NCBI GenBank assembly: GCA_016719925.1
Contig: JADJYC010000002.1
Span: 372,001 to 436,000 of the forward strand
Length of the DNA stretch: 64,000 nucleotides
Direction: 5' to 3'
Origin: Crocinitomicaceae bacterium
GTDB lineage: Bacteria > Bacteroidota > Bacteroidia > Flavobacteriales_D > Crocinitomicaceae
A program made the position numbers and the translations under genes. Under the pieces are notes generated by a model. That model did no database searches, was not told where the DNA came from, and was given only the letters and a program-made list of their open reading frames with translations. Of the stretch, positions 37,301-45,717 are shown in pieces. The stretch's first letter is position 1. Every line of letters starts with the position of its first letter.

Positions 37301-37532
37301 CAATGTTTTATCACAGTATAAATATCAGGATGGTTTAGGATACTATGAAGCAACCAAAGATGCCGCAACAAATTTCTTCTTTGATTACATTCCAAAAGGA
37401 ACGTATGTGTTTGAATATGATTTGCGTGTACAGCACAAAGGAAATTTCTCCAATGGAATTACAACGATACAGTGTATGTATGCGCCGGAGTTTACGTCGC
37501 ATTCTGAGGGTATCAGGGTTGTGGTGGAGTGA
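31327..37532 (+). CDS. Bacterial alpha-2-macroglobulin family protein, frameshifted in an A run
   Basis: Reconstructed length about 2068 residues. Signal peptide at 1-25. The first 730 residues include a helical N-terminal region and the MG2 signature 'YFFTDRKIYRPGQTIYYKGI'. The frame breaks at 33470-33473, where one A is missing (K-V-N-E-K then V-T-T-T-G-F-A-Q-A-Y-A-G-N), and resumes to 37532. A linker with 'DDVTVTGGVMKSEDKE' precedes the A2M domain 'FFYPQLTTDSNGDVKIKFTIPESLTKWRFLGLAHT'. The thioester site is 'YPYECAEQTFTRYY' (C-x-E-Q), and the Terpene-cyclase-like helical domain contains 'TKTIKTQSANGGWPWFPGMP'. Such proteins trap proteases in the cell envelope. A long Tyr/Asn/Trp-rich stretch lies around 33080-33620. 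Confidence 0.9.
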
Positions 37533-37533
37533 T

Positions 37534-37640
37534 AAACCGTTGAAACGGTTTTCCAAAATATCAATTCAACATAATAGAGAACGAATTAATTCTCTCTCTA
37601 TTATGTATGAATACCGAACCAAAATGGTTTCAACCATTTA
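37534..37640. repeat. REP-like palindrome cluster, left copy
   Basis: Three palindromes in order: AAACCGTTGAAACGGTTT (37534-37551), a long stem CATAATAGAGA...TCTCTATTATG (37570-37605) and AAATGGTTTCAACCATTT (37622-37639). The same order, length and orientation recur at 38303-38409 on the other side of the transposase gene. It begins 2 bases after the macroglobulin stop. Confidence 0.88.
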
Positions 37641-37657
37641 ACATTCCGTAATTTTTG

Positions 37658-38098
37658 TTAAACATCGTTTTTATCAAATCCAAAAACGCGAACAATTTCA
37701 TCAAACTCATTTTGAAATGATTTTTTTCTGTGGTGATTTTTCTGATTCATTATGTATTGATAAACTCTGCCTTGCACAGAATCAGAAACTGAATAAGAAG
37801 CATAACCCGTCTGCCATGAGAATCTGATTTTTGATAAATTATTCTGGTTGATAAAATGAGAACTACTGCCTTTGATTTGTTTTATAACTTCAGAAACTGA
37901 TTTGTTGGGACTCAGCAAAAATAAGCAGTGTACATGATCCGACATTCCGTTAACAGCACCAACCGGACAGCCCATTTCTCTTAATTCGTTCTTTATAAAA
38001 TCATGAATTATGTTTTCATTTTTTGGCTCAATCAGAGGCAAACGATGTTTAGTAGACCATATCGAATGAATCCAGATTCTGTTGAAAGATTTAGGCAT
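37658..38098 (-). CDS. IS200-like Y1 transposase (REP-associated tyrosine transposase type)
   Basis: 146 residues from the ATG at 38098. HUH single-strand nuclease: 'FNRIWIHSIWSTKHRLPLI' first strand, the metal-binding 'MSDHVHCLFLL' with the HUH pair, helix 'SVSEVIKQIKGSSSHFINQ', and the catalytic Tyr in 'GRVYQYIMNQKNHHRKKSFQNEFDEIV', the pattern of RAYT proteins. These nick at REP palindromes and move or copy them. The gene is flanked on both sides by the same palindrome cluster and appears intact. No TnpB or IS ends are present. Confidence 0.9.
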   Translation of the reverse strand: MPKSFNRIWIHSIWSTKHRLPLIEPKNENIIHDFIKNELREMGCPVGAVNGMSDHVHCLFLLSPNKSVSEVIKQIKGSSSHFINQNNLSKIRFSWQTGYASYSVSDSVQGRVYQYIMNQKNHHRKKSFQNEFDEIVRVFGFDKNDV

Positions 38099-38119
38099 GA
38101 CATAAATTAAATTAAACAA

Positions 38120-38302
38120 TAAATCCGTTCTATCGTTTTAATTCAAAATGTGCGTATGTGAGTCGTGGCAAACCACATCCGGAAACAGATGTTGTTCATG
38201 GAATAATCCGTTGCTAAATTAGAAATAAATTAATTCTCTCTATAAAAAAACAAAATAAAATGTGCGTTAACAAATAAAATAACCAATTGTGGTAAAAAAT
38301 AT
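38120..38302. other. Intergenic region between transposase and right palindrome cluster
   Basis: Holds a small hairpin GTGG-CAAA-CCAC (about 38165-38180) and a fragment AAATTAATTCTCTCTATA (about 38228-38246) that resembles the middle stem of the palindrome clusters. I see no gene. Confidence 0.4.
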
Positions 38303-38409
38303 AAACCGTTGAAACGGTTTGTCAAATTTTCATATTCTCATAAAAGGGAGCGAATTAATTCGCTACCTTTTATGAGTGAATAACGACCCAGAATGGTTTC
38401 AACCATTTA
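38303..38409. repeat. REP-like palindrome cluster, right copy
   Basis: AAACCGTTGAAACGGTTT at 38303-38320, the 40-base stem CTCATAAAAGG...CCTTTTATGAG at 38337-38376 (one mismatch in 20 pairs, no loop) and AATGGTTTCAACCATT at 38392-38407. Outer palindromes are conserved with the left copy, while the middle stem differs by paired substitutions. Confidence 0.88.
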
Positions 38410-38507
38410 ACACCCCATTGGGTTTGATTCAATTTTTGTGTGATGAAAAACAAACCATTCGGTTCGCACAATAAAAAATTTGTAATTTCACCCAAACACA
38501 AATACCA

Positions 38508-38767
38508 ATGACCAACAACGACATCCTAAAAAAACTGCGTGTAGCTTTAAAACTGACTAACAAAGACATTGTGCATATCTGCAGTCTGGTTGGATTCAGG
38601 GTTTCAGAAAGTGAACTGGGTGCTTTATTCAGAAAAGAAGATCATCCTAAATATAAAAATTGCGGTGACCAGTTTTTGAGGAATTTTTAAACGGTTTGGT
38701 GATTCATTTGCGCGGACCTATGCCTGAAAAAAACAAAGAGCATAATGAAATTCAGGATGAAGATTAG
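38508..38767 (+). CDS. DUF1456 (YehS-like) protein, frameshifted in a T run
   Basis: DUF1456 proteins are duplicated helical domains of unknown role. Seen: 'MTNNDILKKLRVALKLTNKDIVHICSLVGF', 'VSESELGALFRKEDHPKYKNCGDQFLRNF'. The frame stops at 38690, but adding one T to the run at 38684-38688 continues it as 'LNGLVIHLRGPMPEKNKEHNEIQDED', the usual family ending, to 38767. The reconstructed protein is about 86 residues, a single-repeat version. The next gene's ATG follows 3 bases later. Confidence 0.8.
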
Positions 38768-38770
38768 TGC

Positions 38771-40330
38771 ATGAAAAACTCGGAGCATATTGAAAAAAAA
38801 AGATAACCGGGGCATCCGCTTCTGGTTGTTTTTGCTTGCTCCTTTAATTGCCGGATGGATTGCCTGGAAAGGAAATCTGAATCCTGAAAATCCGCAGACA
38901 ACTTACATGCTGGCAATAACTGTTCTTGTTGCAGTATGGTGGGTTACCGAAATTATTCCGCTTGCTATAACATCACTTTTGCCCATTGTACTTTTTCCGC
39001 TTTTTGGCATCATGAACGGGGAAGATGTTTCTGCTGTGTATTTCAATGATGTTATTTTTCTTTTCATGGGTGGATTTCTCATGGCACTTGCTATTCAAAA
39101 ATGGAATCTGCATAAACGGATCGCACTTTGGATTCTGAAAAAGTTGGGGTAAGTCCGGCACGAATTTTATTTGGTTTTATGTTATCTACAACGCTCATCT
39201 CTATGTGGATTTCAAACACCGCAACCACCATGATGATGGTACCAATTTTAATTTCCATTCTTTCAAAGCTGGAGGAGATAAATGGTTCGGAAAAAATTTC
39301 TCATTATTCAGTTGGCGTTCTGTTAGCGGTTGCATACAGCGCTACCATCGGAGGTATTGCAACACTTGTGGGTACACCTCCCAATCTTTCTTTTGTGCGC
39401 ATTTTTAAAATGTACTTTCCCAATGCTGAACCCATTTCATTTGGTGACTGGTTCATTTTTGCATTGCCTGTTAGTGTGGTTTTATTTCTGATCTTTTTCG
39501 GGTACCTCTGGTGGTTTTATGTCAGAAAAAAAAGTGAGTGGCAACCTATTTCCAAAGAACAGATTCAGCTTGATTATCACAAGCTGGGAAAAATAAATTA
39601 TGAAGAAAAAATAATTCTTTTTCTGTTTATTCTGATGGCACTTTTATGGTTATTCAGAAAAGAAATTGTGATTGGCAACTTTACCATTCCCGGCTGGTCA
39701 TCTATCTTTTACTTTAAGGATTATCTCAATGACGGAACAATTGCAATCTTTATTGGTGTCATTCTTTTCATGATTCCTTCACGCAATAAAAAAAATCACA
39801 AATTGATGACCTGGAAAGATGCAGAAGATTTGCCCTGGGAAATCATTTTACTTTTTGGCGGCGGGTTTGCCCTTGCCAGCGGCATGAAAGAATCCGGCTT
39901 ATCGGTGTGGTGCGGTGAGCAGCTTTTATTTCTGGAACATGTTCACCCTGTTTTAATATTACTGATCATTGTTTTATTCATCACTTTTCTGGGAGAAATT
40001 GCATCGAACACCGCGGTAGTTGAAACCTTTTTACCGGTGCTTGCCGGCCTTGCTTTATCACTTCACGTCAATCCGCTATTTTTTATGATTCCGGCAACAC
40101 TGGCTGCATCCATGGGATTTATGTTACCCATTGCCACACCACCAAACGCACTGGTTTTTGCCACCCGAAAAATCAGAATGTCACAAATGATTCGCACCGG
40201 CTTTGCTCTGAATTTAATTTCTGCCATTGTGATTGTAGCATTCATGTATTTACTTGGCACAACTGTTTTTGAAATTGAACCTGATCAAATGCCGGATTGG
40301 GCCAAGCCATGGTCAACGGTTAATGAATGA
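38771..40330 (+). CDS. SLC13/DASS family sodium-dependent dicarboxylate transporter, two frameshifts
   Basis: About 520 residues when restored. The ATG at 38771 leads into the body only if one A is removed from the nine-A run at 38793-38801 (M-K-N-S-E-H-I-E-K-K-D-N-R-G); a TTG at 38790 is the alternative. A missing G in the run at 39146-39149 breaks the frame again between 'WILKKLG' and 'VSPARILFGF'. Family signatures are clear: 'ITSLLPIVLFPLFGI', 'MWISNTATTMMMVP' and 'ASNTAVVETFLPVLAGL' (the two SNT sodium/substrate motifs) and 'GTPPNLSF'. It imports di- or tricarboxylates such as succinate with sodium, through about 11 membrane segments. Confidence 0.88.
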
Positions 40331-40394
40331 AAACAATAGTAGTTTTAAAAACAAAAGTCTATCAGAAAATCAGGTGAAAAGAATGAATGCTTTA

Positions 40395-41633
40395 TTATTT
40401 TTTTGAAGAACCCTTCCGCTTTTTCAAAACTGATTTTTTATCTTCTTCAATCAGCTTTTTCCAATCTTGCTCCGCAGGGTCATTAAATGAAATGGTATCC
40501 TGATAATCTGTCTTATCAATTTTTAAAACCTCAACTGGTTTGGTGATGTAATTCTCAATTGCTTCCAGCATCTCCTTTTCTTCTTTAGCGCAAAAAGAAA
40601 CGGCCTGTCCTTTTTTTGTACCACGGCCTGTTCTGCCAATTCGGTGAACATAATTCTCCGGCTTGTCAGGAATATCATAATTGATGACAAAATCCACATC
40701 CGGAATATCGATGCCGCGTGCGCTGACATCCGTTGCAATCAGAATCTGATTTAATCCTTTTTTAAAATCTGACAATACTTTTTCACGGTGTTTCTGATCT
40801 TTATCACTGTGAATGGTTTCAGATTCAATCTGCGCTCTGTCCATCGCAGATTTAACTCTTTCTGCCCTTACTTTGGTGCGTACAAATACAATCATTTTTT
40901 TCTCCGGATTTTCTTTGATCAGTCTCTCCAGAAAAAAACGTTTGTCATCCATTTCAATAAATGCAACTGCGTGAGAAACATTTTTCGAAACGGGATCTTT
41001 GGGTGAAATCTGAATACGTATTGCACTGCCGCTTACAAGAGAATATGCCAGCTTTTTAATTTTAGCATCAATGGTAGCTGAGAAAAAAAGTGTTTGTCTT
41101 TGTTTAGGAAGATATTTAAGAAGATCTTCAATGTCCTGATAAAATCCAAGTTCCAGCATTCTGTCAGCTTCATCCAGAATAAGCACCTGTACGTTTCTTA
41201 ATTTGATATATCCCTGACTTCCCAAATCAAATAATCTTCCGGGAGTACTTACAAGAATATCAATTCCTCTTTCAAGTGCGGCAATTTGATTGTCCTGTTC
41301 AACACCGCCATACACGCAAAAAGTTCTGATGCCGGTATTTCTTCCCAGTTTATGAAAAACTTCTGTGATTTGCAGCGCCAGCTCACGGGTAGGAACCATC
41401 ACCACGCATTTGATTCCATCCATTTTTTTTCTTTTCAGAAGCTGGATTTTATCAATTACCGGTATTGCAAATGCGGCTGTTTTTCCGGTACCGGTTTGCG
41501 CAATTGCAAGCAAGTCTTCACCCTTTTGAATGTGCGGAATAGATTTGAACTGAATATCCGTAGGCCGGGCAAAACCCATTGCATTCAGATTCTCTTTTAA
41601 TTCGGGTGATATTCTGTAATCATCAAAGCGCAT
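40395..41633 (-). CDS. DEAD-box RNA helicase (RhlE-like)
   Basis: 412 residues. All motifs are present: Q motif 'GFARPTDIQ', Walker A 'AQTGTGKT', 'PTRELALQI', 'STPGRL', 'LDEADRML', 'FFSATI', 'IVFVRTKVRAERV', 'ATDVSARGIDIPDVDFVINYDIP' and 'YVHRIGRTGRG'. A basic tail 'KKSVLKKRKGSSKK' follows. RhlE-type enzymes act in ribosome assembly and RNA turnover. The start is taken at 41633 because it directly follows a TATCTTTG element. Confidence 0.92.
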   Translation of the reverse strand: MRFDDYRISPELKENLNAMGFARPTDIQFKSIPHIQKGEDLLAIAQTGTGKTAAFAIPVIDKIQLLKRKKMDGIKCVVMVPTRELALQITEVFHKLGRNTGIRTFCVYGGVEQDNQIAALERGIDILVSTPGRLFDLGSQGYIKLRNVQVLILDEADRMLELGFYQDIEDLLKYLPKQRQTLFFSATIDAKIKKLAYSLVSGSAIRIQISPKDPVSKNVSHAVAFIEMDDKRFFLERLIKENPEKKMIVFVRTKVRAERVKSAMDRAQIESETIHSDKDQKHREKVLSDFKKGLNQILIATDVSARGIDIPDVDFVINYDIPDKPENYVHRIGRTGRGTKKGQAVSFCAKEEKEMLEAIENYITKPVEVLKIDKTDYQDTISFNDPAEQDWKKLIEEDKKSVLKKRKGSSKK

Positions 41634-41637
41634 AAAA

Positions 41638-41645
41638 CAAAGATA
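41638..41645 (-). promoter_or_regulatory. Promoter -7 element TATCTTTG for the helicase, leaderless
   Basis: On the minus strand TATCTTTG ends 4 bases before the helicase ATG, so the mRNA likely starts at the start codon. Confidence 0.6.
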
Positions 41646-41692
41646 CAAGCAATTGTTCTGATCAGACAAATTAATTCAGAAAGGTATTTTTC

Positions 41693-41700
41693 TATCTTTA
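41693..41700 (+). promoter_or_regulatory. Probable promoter -7 element TATCTTTA
   Basis: One mismatch to TAnnTTTG, 5 bases before the ATG at 41706, opposite in direction to the helicase promoter. Confidence 0.4.
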
Positions 41701-41705
41701 TACTG

Positions 41706-42797
41706 ATGAGCGGATTACTGGATTATATTGTTTCTGAAGAATGGGCATTTTATATCGCATTCCTGTTTTTTGCTTCACTGCCATCTGTTGTATTAATAAG
41801 ACCGCCGTTTAAAGACAAACTTATACCCAAAAGAACTGTACAAATTGGCGTAAGTGTTTTAGCCTTTTCAACACTGATGTACATTTTATTGAGTCATCAC
41901 GGATATGCTGTACAATTTATCCAGGGCATGTCAAACGATGAAGTAATCTGTCTGACAGAAGAACACTATGAAGGAGACGGTGACGGCGGATCTTATGAAA
42001 CATACAGGTTGTACACAATCGATATGAAAACCGGAGAATGTCTGTTACGCATGAATATTGAATCTCCCGAAATGTTATGTGTCAAAGAAAATTCTGTTGT
42101 TTTCTTTTTATGGAGTTCAGCAGTAGAATATGATTTCAGGACCGGTGAGCAGATAAATGAATGGAGCAAAGAAAAAGGATTTGAAAAATTTGACGCGCTG
42201 AAATGCGGGATCAAAGATCTGAACAGAAGCTCCGATCATTTTGCCGAACAAAATAATGCCTGGCTGACAATTACCGCCAATGACGGCCATTACTATTGTT
42301 ACAATTTGCTGACCGATGAACTCACTGCAACACAATATCCGCCGGATGATGAACCAGAAAAATACAAGTTTGACGAATATGAATTCAGAATTAAACATCC
42401 TGAAGATTATTATCAGGATTCATATTTCACCTTTGAAAAAGTAACCGGTGAAATTGAGCAATTGATTTTTAAAAATTACCGTGATTCAGTCAAAGTTTAT
42501 AATGGTGAATTTCTGCATCCGTCAGTTGTTGGTTACAGTGAAAAAGACCGGCTTTTTATTGTCCGCCATTTTGAAACCCTGGAAGATAAACACAGTATTC
42601 TGACTGCGGTTTCATTTGATCTTGAATCTGTGTGGCGGGTTGAACAGAAACAAATTGCACCTTCAGATAAATGGGGAGACAATCCGAATCCGGGATTGAT
42701 TCTCAAATCCAATGATCACCTGATCTGCACCTTTGGCGGAACAGTTGTTCTTCTATCTATTTCAGACGGATCAGTAGTTTGGTCAACCAGCTTGTGA
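41706..42797 (+). CDS. Membrane-anchored beta-propeller-like protein, function unknown
   Basis: 363 residues. Two N-terminal hydrophobic segments (residues ~12-30 and ~45-62) anchor it; the rest is an extracytoplasmic domain made of repeated strand pairs such as 'YRLYTIDMKTGECLLRM', 'YDFRTGEQINEW', 'FTFEKVTGEIEQL' and 'VVLLSISDGSVVWST', suggesting a PQQ-type propeller. No family name can be given. It ends one base before the M43 protease gene's stop on the other strand. Confidence 0.65.
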   Translation: MSGLLDYIVSEEWAFYIAFLFFASLPSVVLIRPPFKDKLIPKRTVQIGVSVLAFSTLMYILLSHHGYAVQFIQGMSNDEVICLTEEHYEGDGDGGSYETYRLYTIDMKTGECLLRMNIESPEMLCVKENSVVFFLWSSAVEYDFRTGEQINEWSKEKGFEKFDALKCGIKDLNRSSDHFAEQNNAWLTITANDGHYYCYNLLTDELTATQYPPDDEPEKYKFDEYEFRIKHPEDYYQDSYFTFEKVTGEIEQLIFKNYRDSVKVYNGEFLHPSVVGYSEKDRLFIVRHFETLEDKHSILTAVSFDLESVWRVEQKQIAPSDKWGDNPNPGLILKSNDHLICTFGGTVVLLSISDGSVVWSTSL

Positions 42798-44075
42798 TTA
42801 AAGCACCACAATCTTTTTTACTTCAACACTTTCATCATTTTGAACAGAAATAAAATATATTCCTGCACTTAGATTTGAAATTTCAAGCTGTGGTTTTGCT
42901 GCCGTAATTGTGTTCACCAGATTTCCGTTATTGGAATAAATTGACACCACGCTTACTTCTTCAGTCAAACCTTCAATTACAAAATTTCCGTTGGATGGAT
43001 TCGGATATATTTTTACCTGAGACAAATTACTTTCTTCAAATCCAATTGCCGGATTTCCATTGATCAGATCAAAGCGCTCATTTTCAAGAATTGCGCGCAT
43101 CATATCCACTTGTCCGAGTGTAAAAGAATTCTGACAGGTTTCAGCAGAATAGTCCATATAATTTTCTACCATATCCGGCAAATCACCTAATACACCAATA
43201 TTATCTGTGCAGGTATTTGCAGTCAGATTACAATCCTGATTGGACTGATCAACCGCATTGGGTGTATCATCAATTCCATCTTCAGCGGTACAATCACCAT
43301 CTCCCCAGATATGTCTGAGACCTAAATAATGTCCTACTTCATGAACGGTAGTTCTTCCCAAAACGGTAATTGGTCCTGCACCCAAATCAAGTGCATTAGG
43401 ATTGTTACTTCCAAACGCTTCATATTGTATTACCACTCCATCACTCATACCGTCCGTTGAACCTGCAGGCCAGTGAGGTAAGTCAGCTGGCGGCGTAGCA
43501 TATCCCAATAAAAATGGCGAACCAAACAATGACATATCACAAACCCAAATATTCAAATAACGCGATTGATCCCATGGGTCAATACCTCCGTTTGCATCTG
43601 ACTTAACACCCTCAGCCGGCATACCCCCAACACCAAGAAAAGAAGTTTGGGTAGTAGATGTTCTGGTAATTCCAGTTGTTGGATTTCCGTTTGGATCAAA
43701 CATGGCCAATTGAAATTCGATAAAGGAATCACCAACAATTGTCTGAAATGTATCACGCAGGTTTGTAGTATCTTCATTCAATCTTCTGTAATCTTCATTC
43801 AGAATTTCAATCTGATTAAAAATCACAGAATCAGGAAGATTTTCTTCCGGAGTATTATAAACTATATGAACCACAACCGGAATTGTATAAACAGTACTTC
43901 TGTCCTGAGAACCGTTTTGTTTTGCGCGGTAAAAAACTTCATCTACACCCTGAAGATATCCGGGATGACTTGTTTCAAATTCAAGCATAGCCTCATGCGT
44001 ATAACAGCGGTGAGGCTGTTGTGAAAATGAACTCAGGGAAAGAATTATTAAAGTGAAAGAGAAAAGATTTTTCAT
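42798..44075 (-). CDS. Secreted M43 (pappalysin/cytophagalysin) metalloprotease with T9SS domain
   Basis: 425 residues. Signal peptide ends 'SLSSFSQ'. The zinc site 'TVHEVGHYLGLRHIWGDGDC' matches HExxHxxGxxH, and 'VENYMDYSAETCQNSFTLGQVDMM' provides the Met-turn of metzincins. Upstream 'VYTIPVVVHIVYNTPEENL' is typical of the M43 propeptide junction. The last ~75 residues ('VKIYPNPSNGNFVIE...VKKIVVL') form a T9SS type A sorting domain. It degrades proteins outside the cell, probably for nutrition. Confidence 0.93.
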   Translation of the reverse strand: MKNLFSFTLIILSLSSFSQQPHRCYTHEAMLEFETSHPGYLQGVDEVFYRAKQNGSQDRSTVYTIPVVVHIVYNTPEENLPDSVIFNQIEILNEDYRRLNEDTTNLRDTFQTIVGDSFIEFQLAMFDPNGNPTTGITRTSTTQTSFLGVGGMPAEGVKSDANGGIDPWDQSRYLNIWVCDMSLFGSPFLLGYATPPADLPHWPAGSTDGMSDGVVIQYEAFGSNNPNALDLGAGPITVLGRTTVHEVGHYLGLRHIWGDGDCTAEDGIDDTPNAVDQSNQDCNLTANTCTDNIGVLGDLPDMVENYMDYSAETCQNSFTLGQVDMMRAILENERFDLINGNPAIGFEESNLSQVKIYPNPSNGNFVIEGLTEEVSVVSIYSNNGNLVNTITAAKPQLEISNLSAGIYFISVQNDESVEVKKIVVL

Positions 44076-44160
44076 GGCGCATTAAATAACGACAACCAAA
44101 ATAATCAAATCCTTTTCAATTTTTTTAAAATAGGGATAAAAGGTTTATGTAATTGATGAA

Positions 44161-45132
44161 CTAACAAGCACACTCCGCCTCAGCCCAGATTATTTTCTTT
44201 TTCACGCTGAAACCAGAATCATTGATTTCTATAATCGCCGTAACACCGGGTTGTGCCATCAGCAATTCAGGATAATTATCATCATCTGAATCCATTAAAT
44301 CCAAAAAATTATACTCCAGAACTCCTTCACATTCCTGAATCCAGTTATCACGTGTGACATGATACAAGGCCGCATAACTGGTATAAAGCTGATCACAGTT
44401 TTCATTAAAGCGATGCTGCACAAAAACAAACCGGTCATTTTTTTTCCATTCAAAAATCCGTACTTCCAAATCTTCTGATTCAATTTCAATCTGGTTGTTT
44501 TCTATTTCATTTTTCAACCGGTGATATTCAGACAAGGAATCAAAATAAGCCAGTGATGTTTGAGCAATTTCAGGATTTTCAATTTCAATAAAAGGAAAAG
44601 GATTCATGCGTTTGTCAGAAGTGGCAAAACCGTGATAGAACAAGGATTGATCAGTGTTTTCAACTGCCAGAGCAACATAGGGTTTTTCAAAAGCTGGATC
44701 AGCAATCAAAACCAGACGCTGAATTTTAAGTTGTGATTTCACCCGGTTAAAATCATAGACTGAAATAGTTCTGCCCATAAACTCACTGTATTTAGCTGCA
44801 TAATCATGCTTAGAAAGATCATACACAATTACAGCCGTTGACACATTTTTAAAATCAGCGGTGATATTTGGAAGTGCATCCACTTCGCTTTCTTCCAACA
44901 TGGCATCTTCCAGAAAAATGAATTGATGCTGGCTCAATAATTCCAGTTTCACTTTATATTCTGTGGTACGGTATTTTGCAGTTTTCATTTGTTTGAGTTC
45001 TTCCTGTTGGAGTACAAAATGATGCACGTTTGAAACGGGTGAAACAAAATCCGCTTTTCTATCTGAATAAAAATGATTGGACTGGCAGCCAATCAGCAAA
45101 CCACAAAGTAGGAATGAATGAAAAAACCGCAT
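44161..45132 (-). CDS. Lipoprotein, function unknown
   Basis: 323 residues. Signal peptide 'MRFFHSFLLCGLLIGC' (lipobox LIGC). The mature part has no recognised domain; it ends in 'WAEAECAC'. A section 'DSDDDNYPELLMAQPG' resembles FG-GAP/VCBS-like calcium loops. It stands alone. Confidence 0.65.
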   Translation of the reverse strand: MRFFHSFLLCGLLIGCQSNHFYSDRKADFVSPVSNVHHFVLQQEELKQMKTAKYRTTEYKVKLELLSQHQFIFLEDAMLEESEVDALPNITADFKNVSTAVIVYDLSKHDYAAKYSEFMGRTISVYDFNRVKSQLKIQRLVLIADPAFEKPYVALAVENTDQSLFYHGFATSDKRMNPFPFIEIENPEIAQTSLAYFDSLSEYHRLKNEIENNQIEIESEDLEVRIFEWKKNDRFVFVQHRFNENCDQLYTSYAALYHVTRDNWIQECEGVLEYNFLDLMDSDDDNYPELLMAQPGVTAIIEINDSGFSVKKKIIWAEAECAC

Positions 45133-45262
45133 AACTCATTATTTGAGTTGAAGGTGAGCAATTGCCGTGTAATTTTATTTAAGCAGATGCGGAAATAAAA
45201 CAGGTACTTATTAAGTGTTGCAACGGTACTATTATGTGTAAATATTTGACTAAGAATTTATT

Positions 45263-45270
45263 TACCTTTG
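45263..45270 (+). promoter_or_regulatory. Promoter -7 element TACCTTTG
   Basis: Exact TAnnTTTG match, with TTTG at 45245-45248 upstream, 16 bases before the ATG at 45287. Confidence 0.6.
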
Positions 45271-45286
45271 CAATAAGGTTTAAAAC

Positions 45287-45705
45287 ATGCGAATTTCACT
45301 TTTCATTTTCACATTTCTGATCACTTCCATTTGCTTTTCACAAATTGAAAGCGCCAAAATGCTGAAGAAAAAGATCCGATGATCGGGTATTGGAAATTTG
45401 TGCCAACAACTGAAGTAAGTTCACCGGCACCAATTTTGGACAGCGAAGAATTCATCAGTCTCTTACCCGGTGAAGAAGAATCAGGATTTGCATGCTGCTT
45501 TTCAGAAACTAACGGTTACGCCTGTCCGAGTTATTTCATTGCTAAAAAAGATGCTTCCAGATTTTATTGTCTCATTCATTCATCCTGCATTGCCATGGCA
45601 GTTGGACAAGTTATAGAATTTGAATACCGGTTTTTTGAAGAACAAGATCAGCTGCAGGTAATTATAGACGGGCAAACCTATCTTTACGAACGTTTTAATC
45701 CCTAA
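45287..45705 (+). CDS. Small exported protein, frameshifted in an A run
   Basis: Signal peptide 'MRISLFIFTFLITSICFSQ' starts at 45287 behind a promoter. The frame ends at once at 45381, but adding an A to the run at 45356-45359 joins it ('IESAKNAEEKDPMIGYWKFVP') to the 109-codon frame that ends at 45705. About 139 residues. The body opens with 'GYWKFVP' and contains four Cys ('FACCFSETNGYACPSYF', 'FYCLIHSSC'). Family not recognised. uvrC follows 12 bases later and may share the transcript. Confidence 0.7.
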
Positions 45706-45717
45706 TTTCATTTTCCA

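Noticed and set aside
37658..38098. Complete IS200/IS605 insertion sequence
   Set aside because: No tnpB and no subterminal IS ends; the flanking palindrome clusters fit a RAYT/REP unit better.
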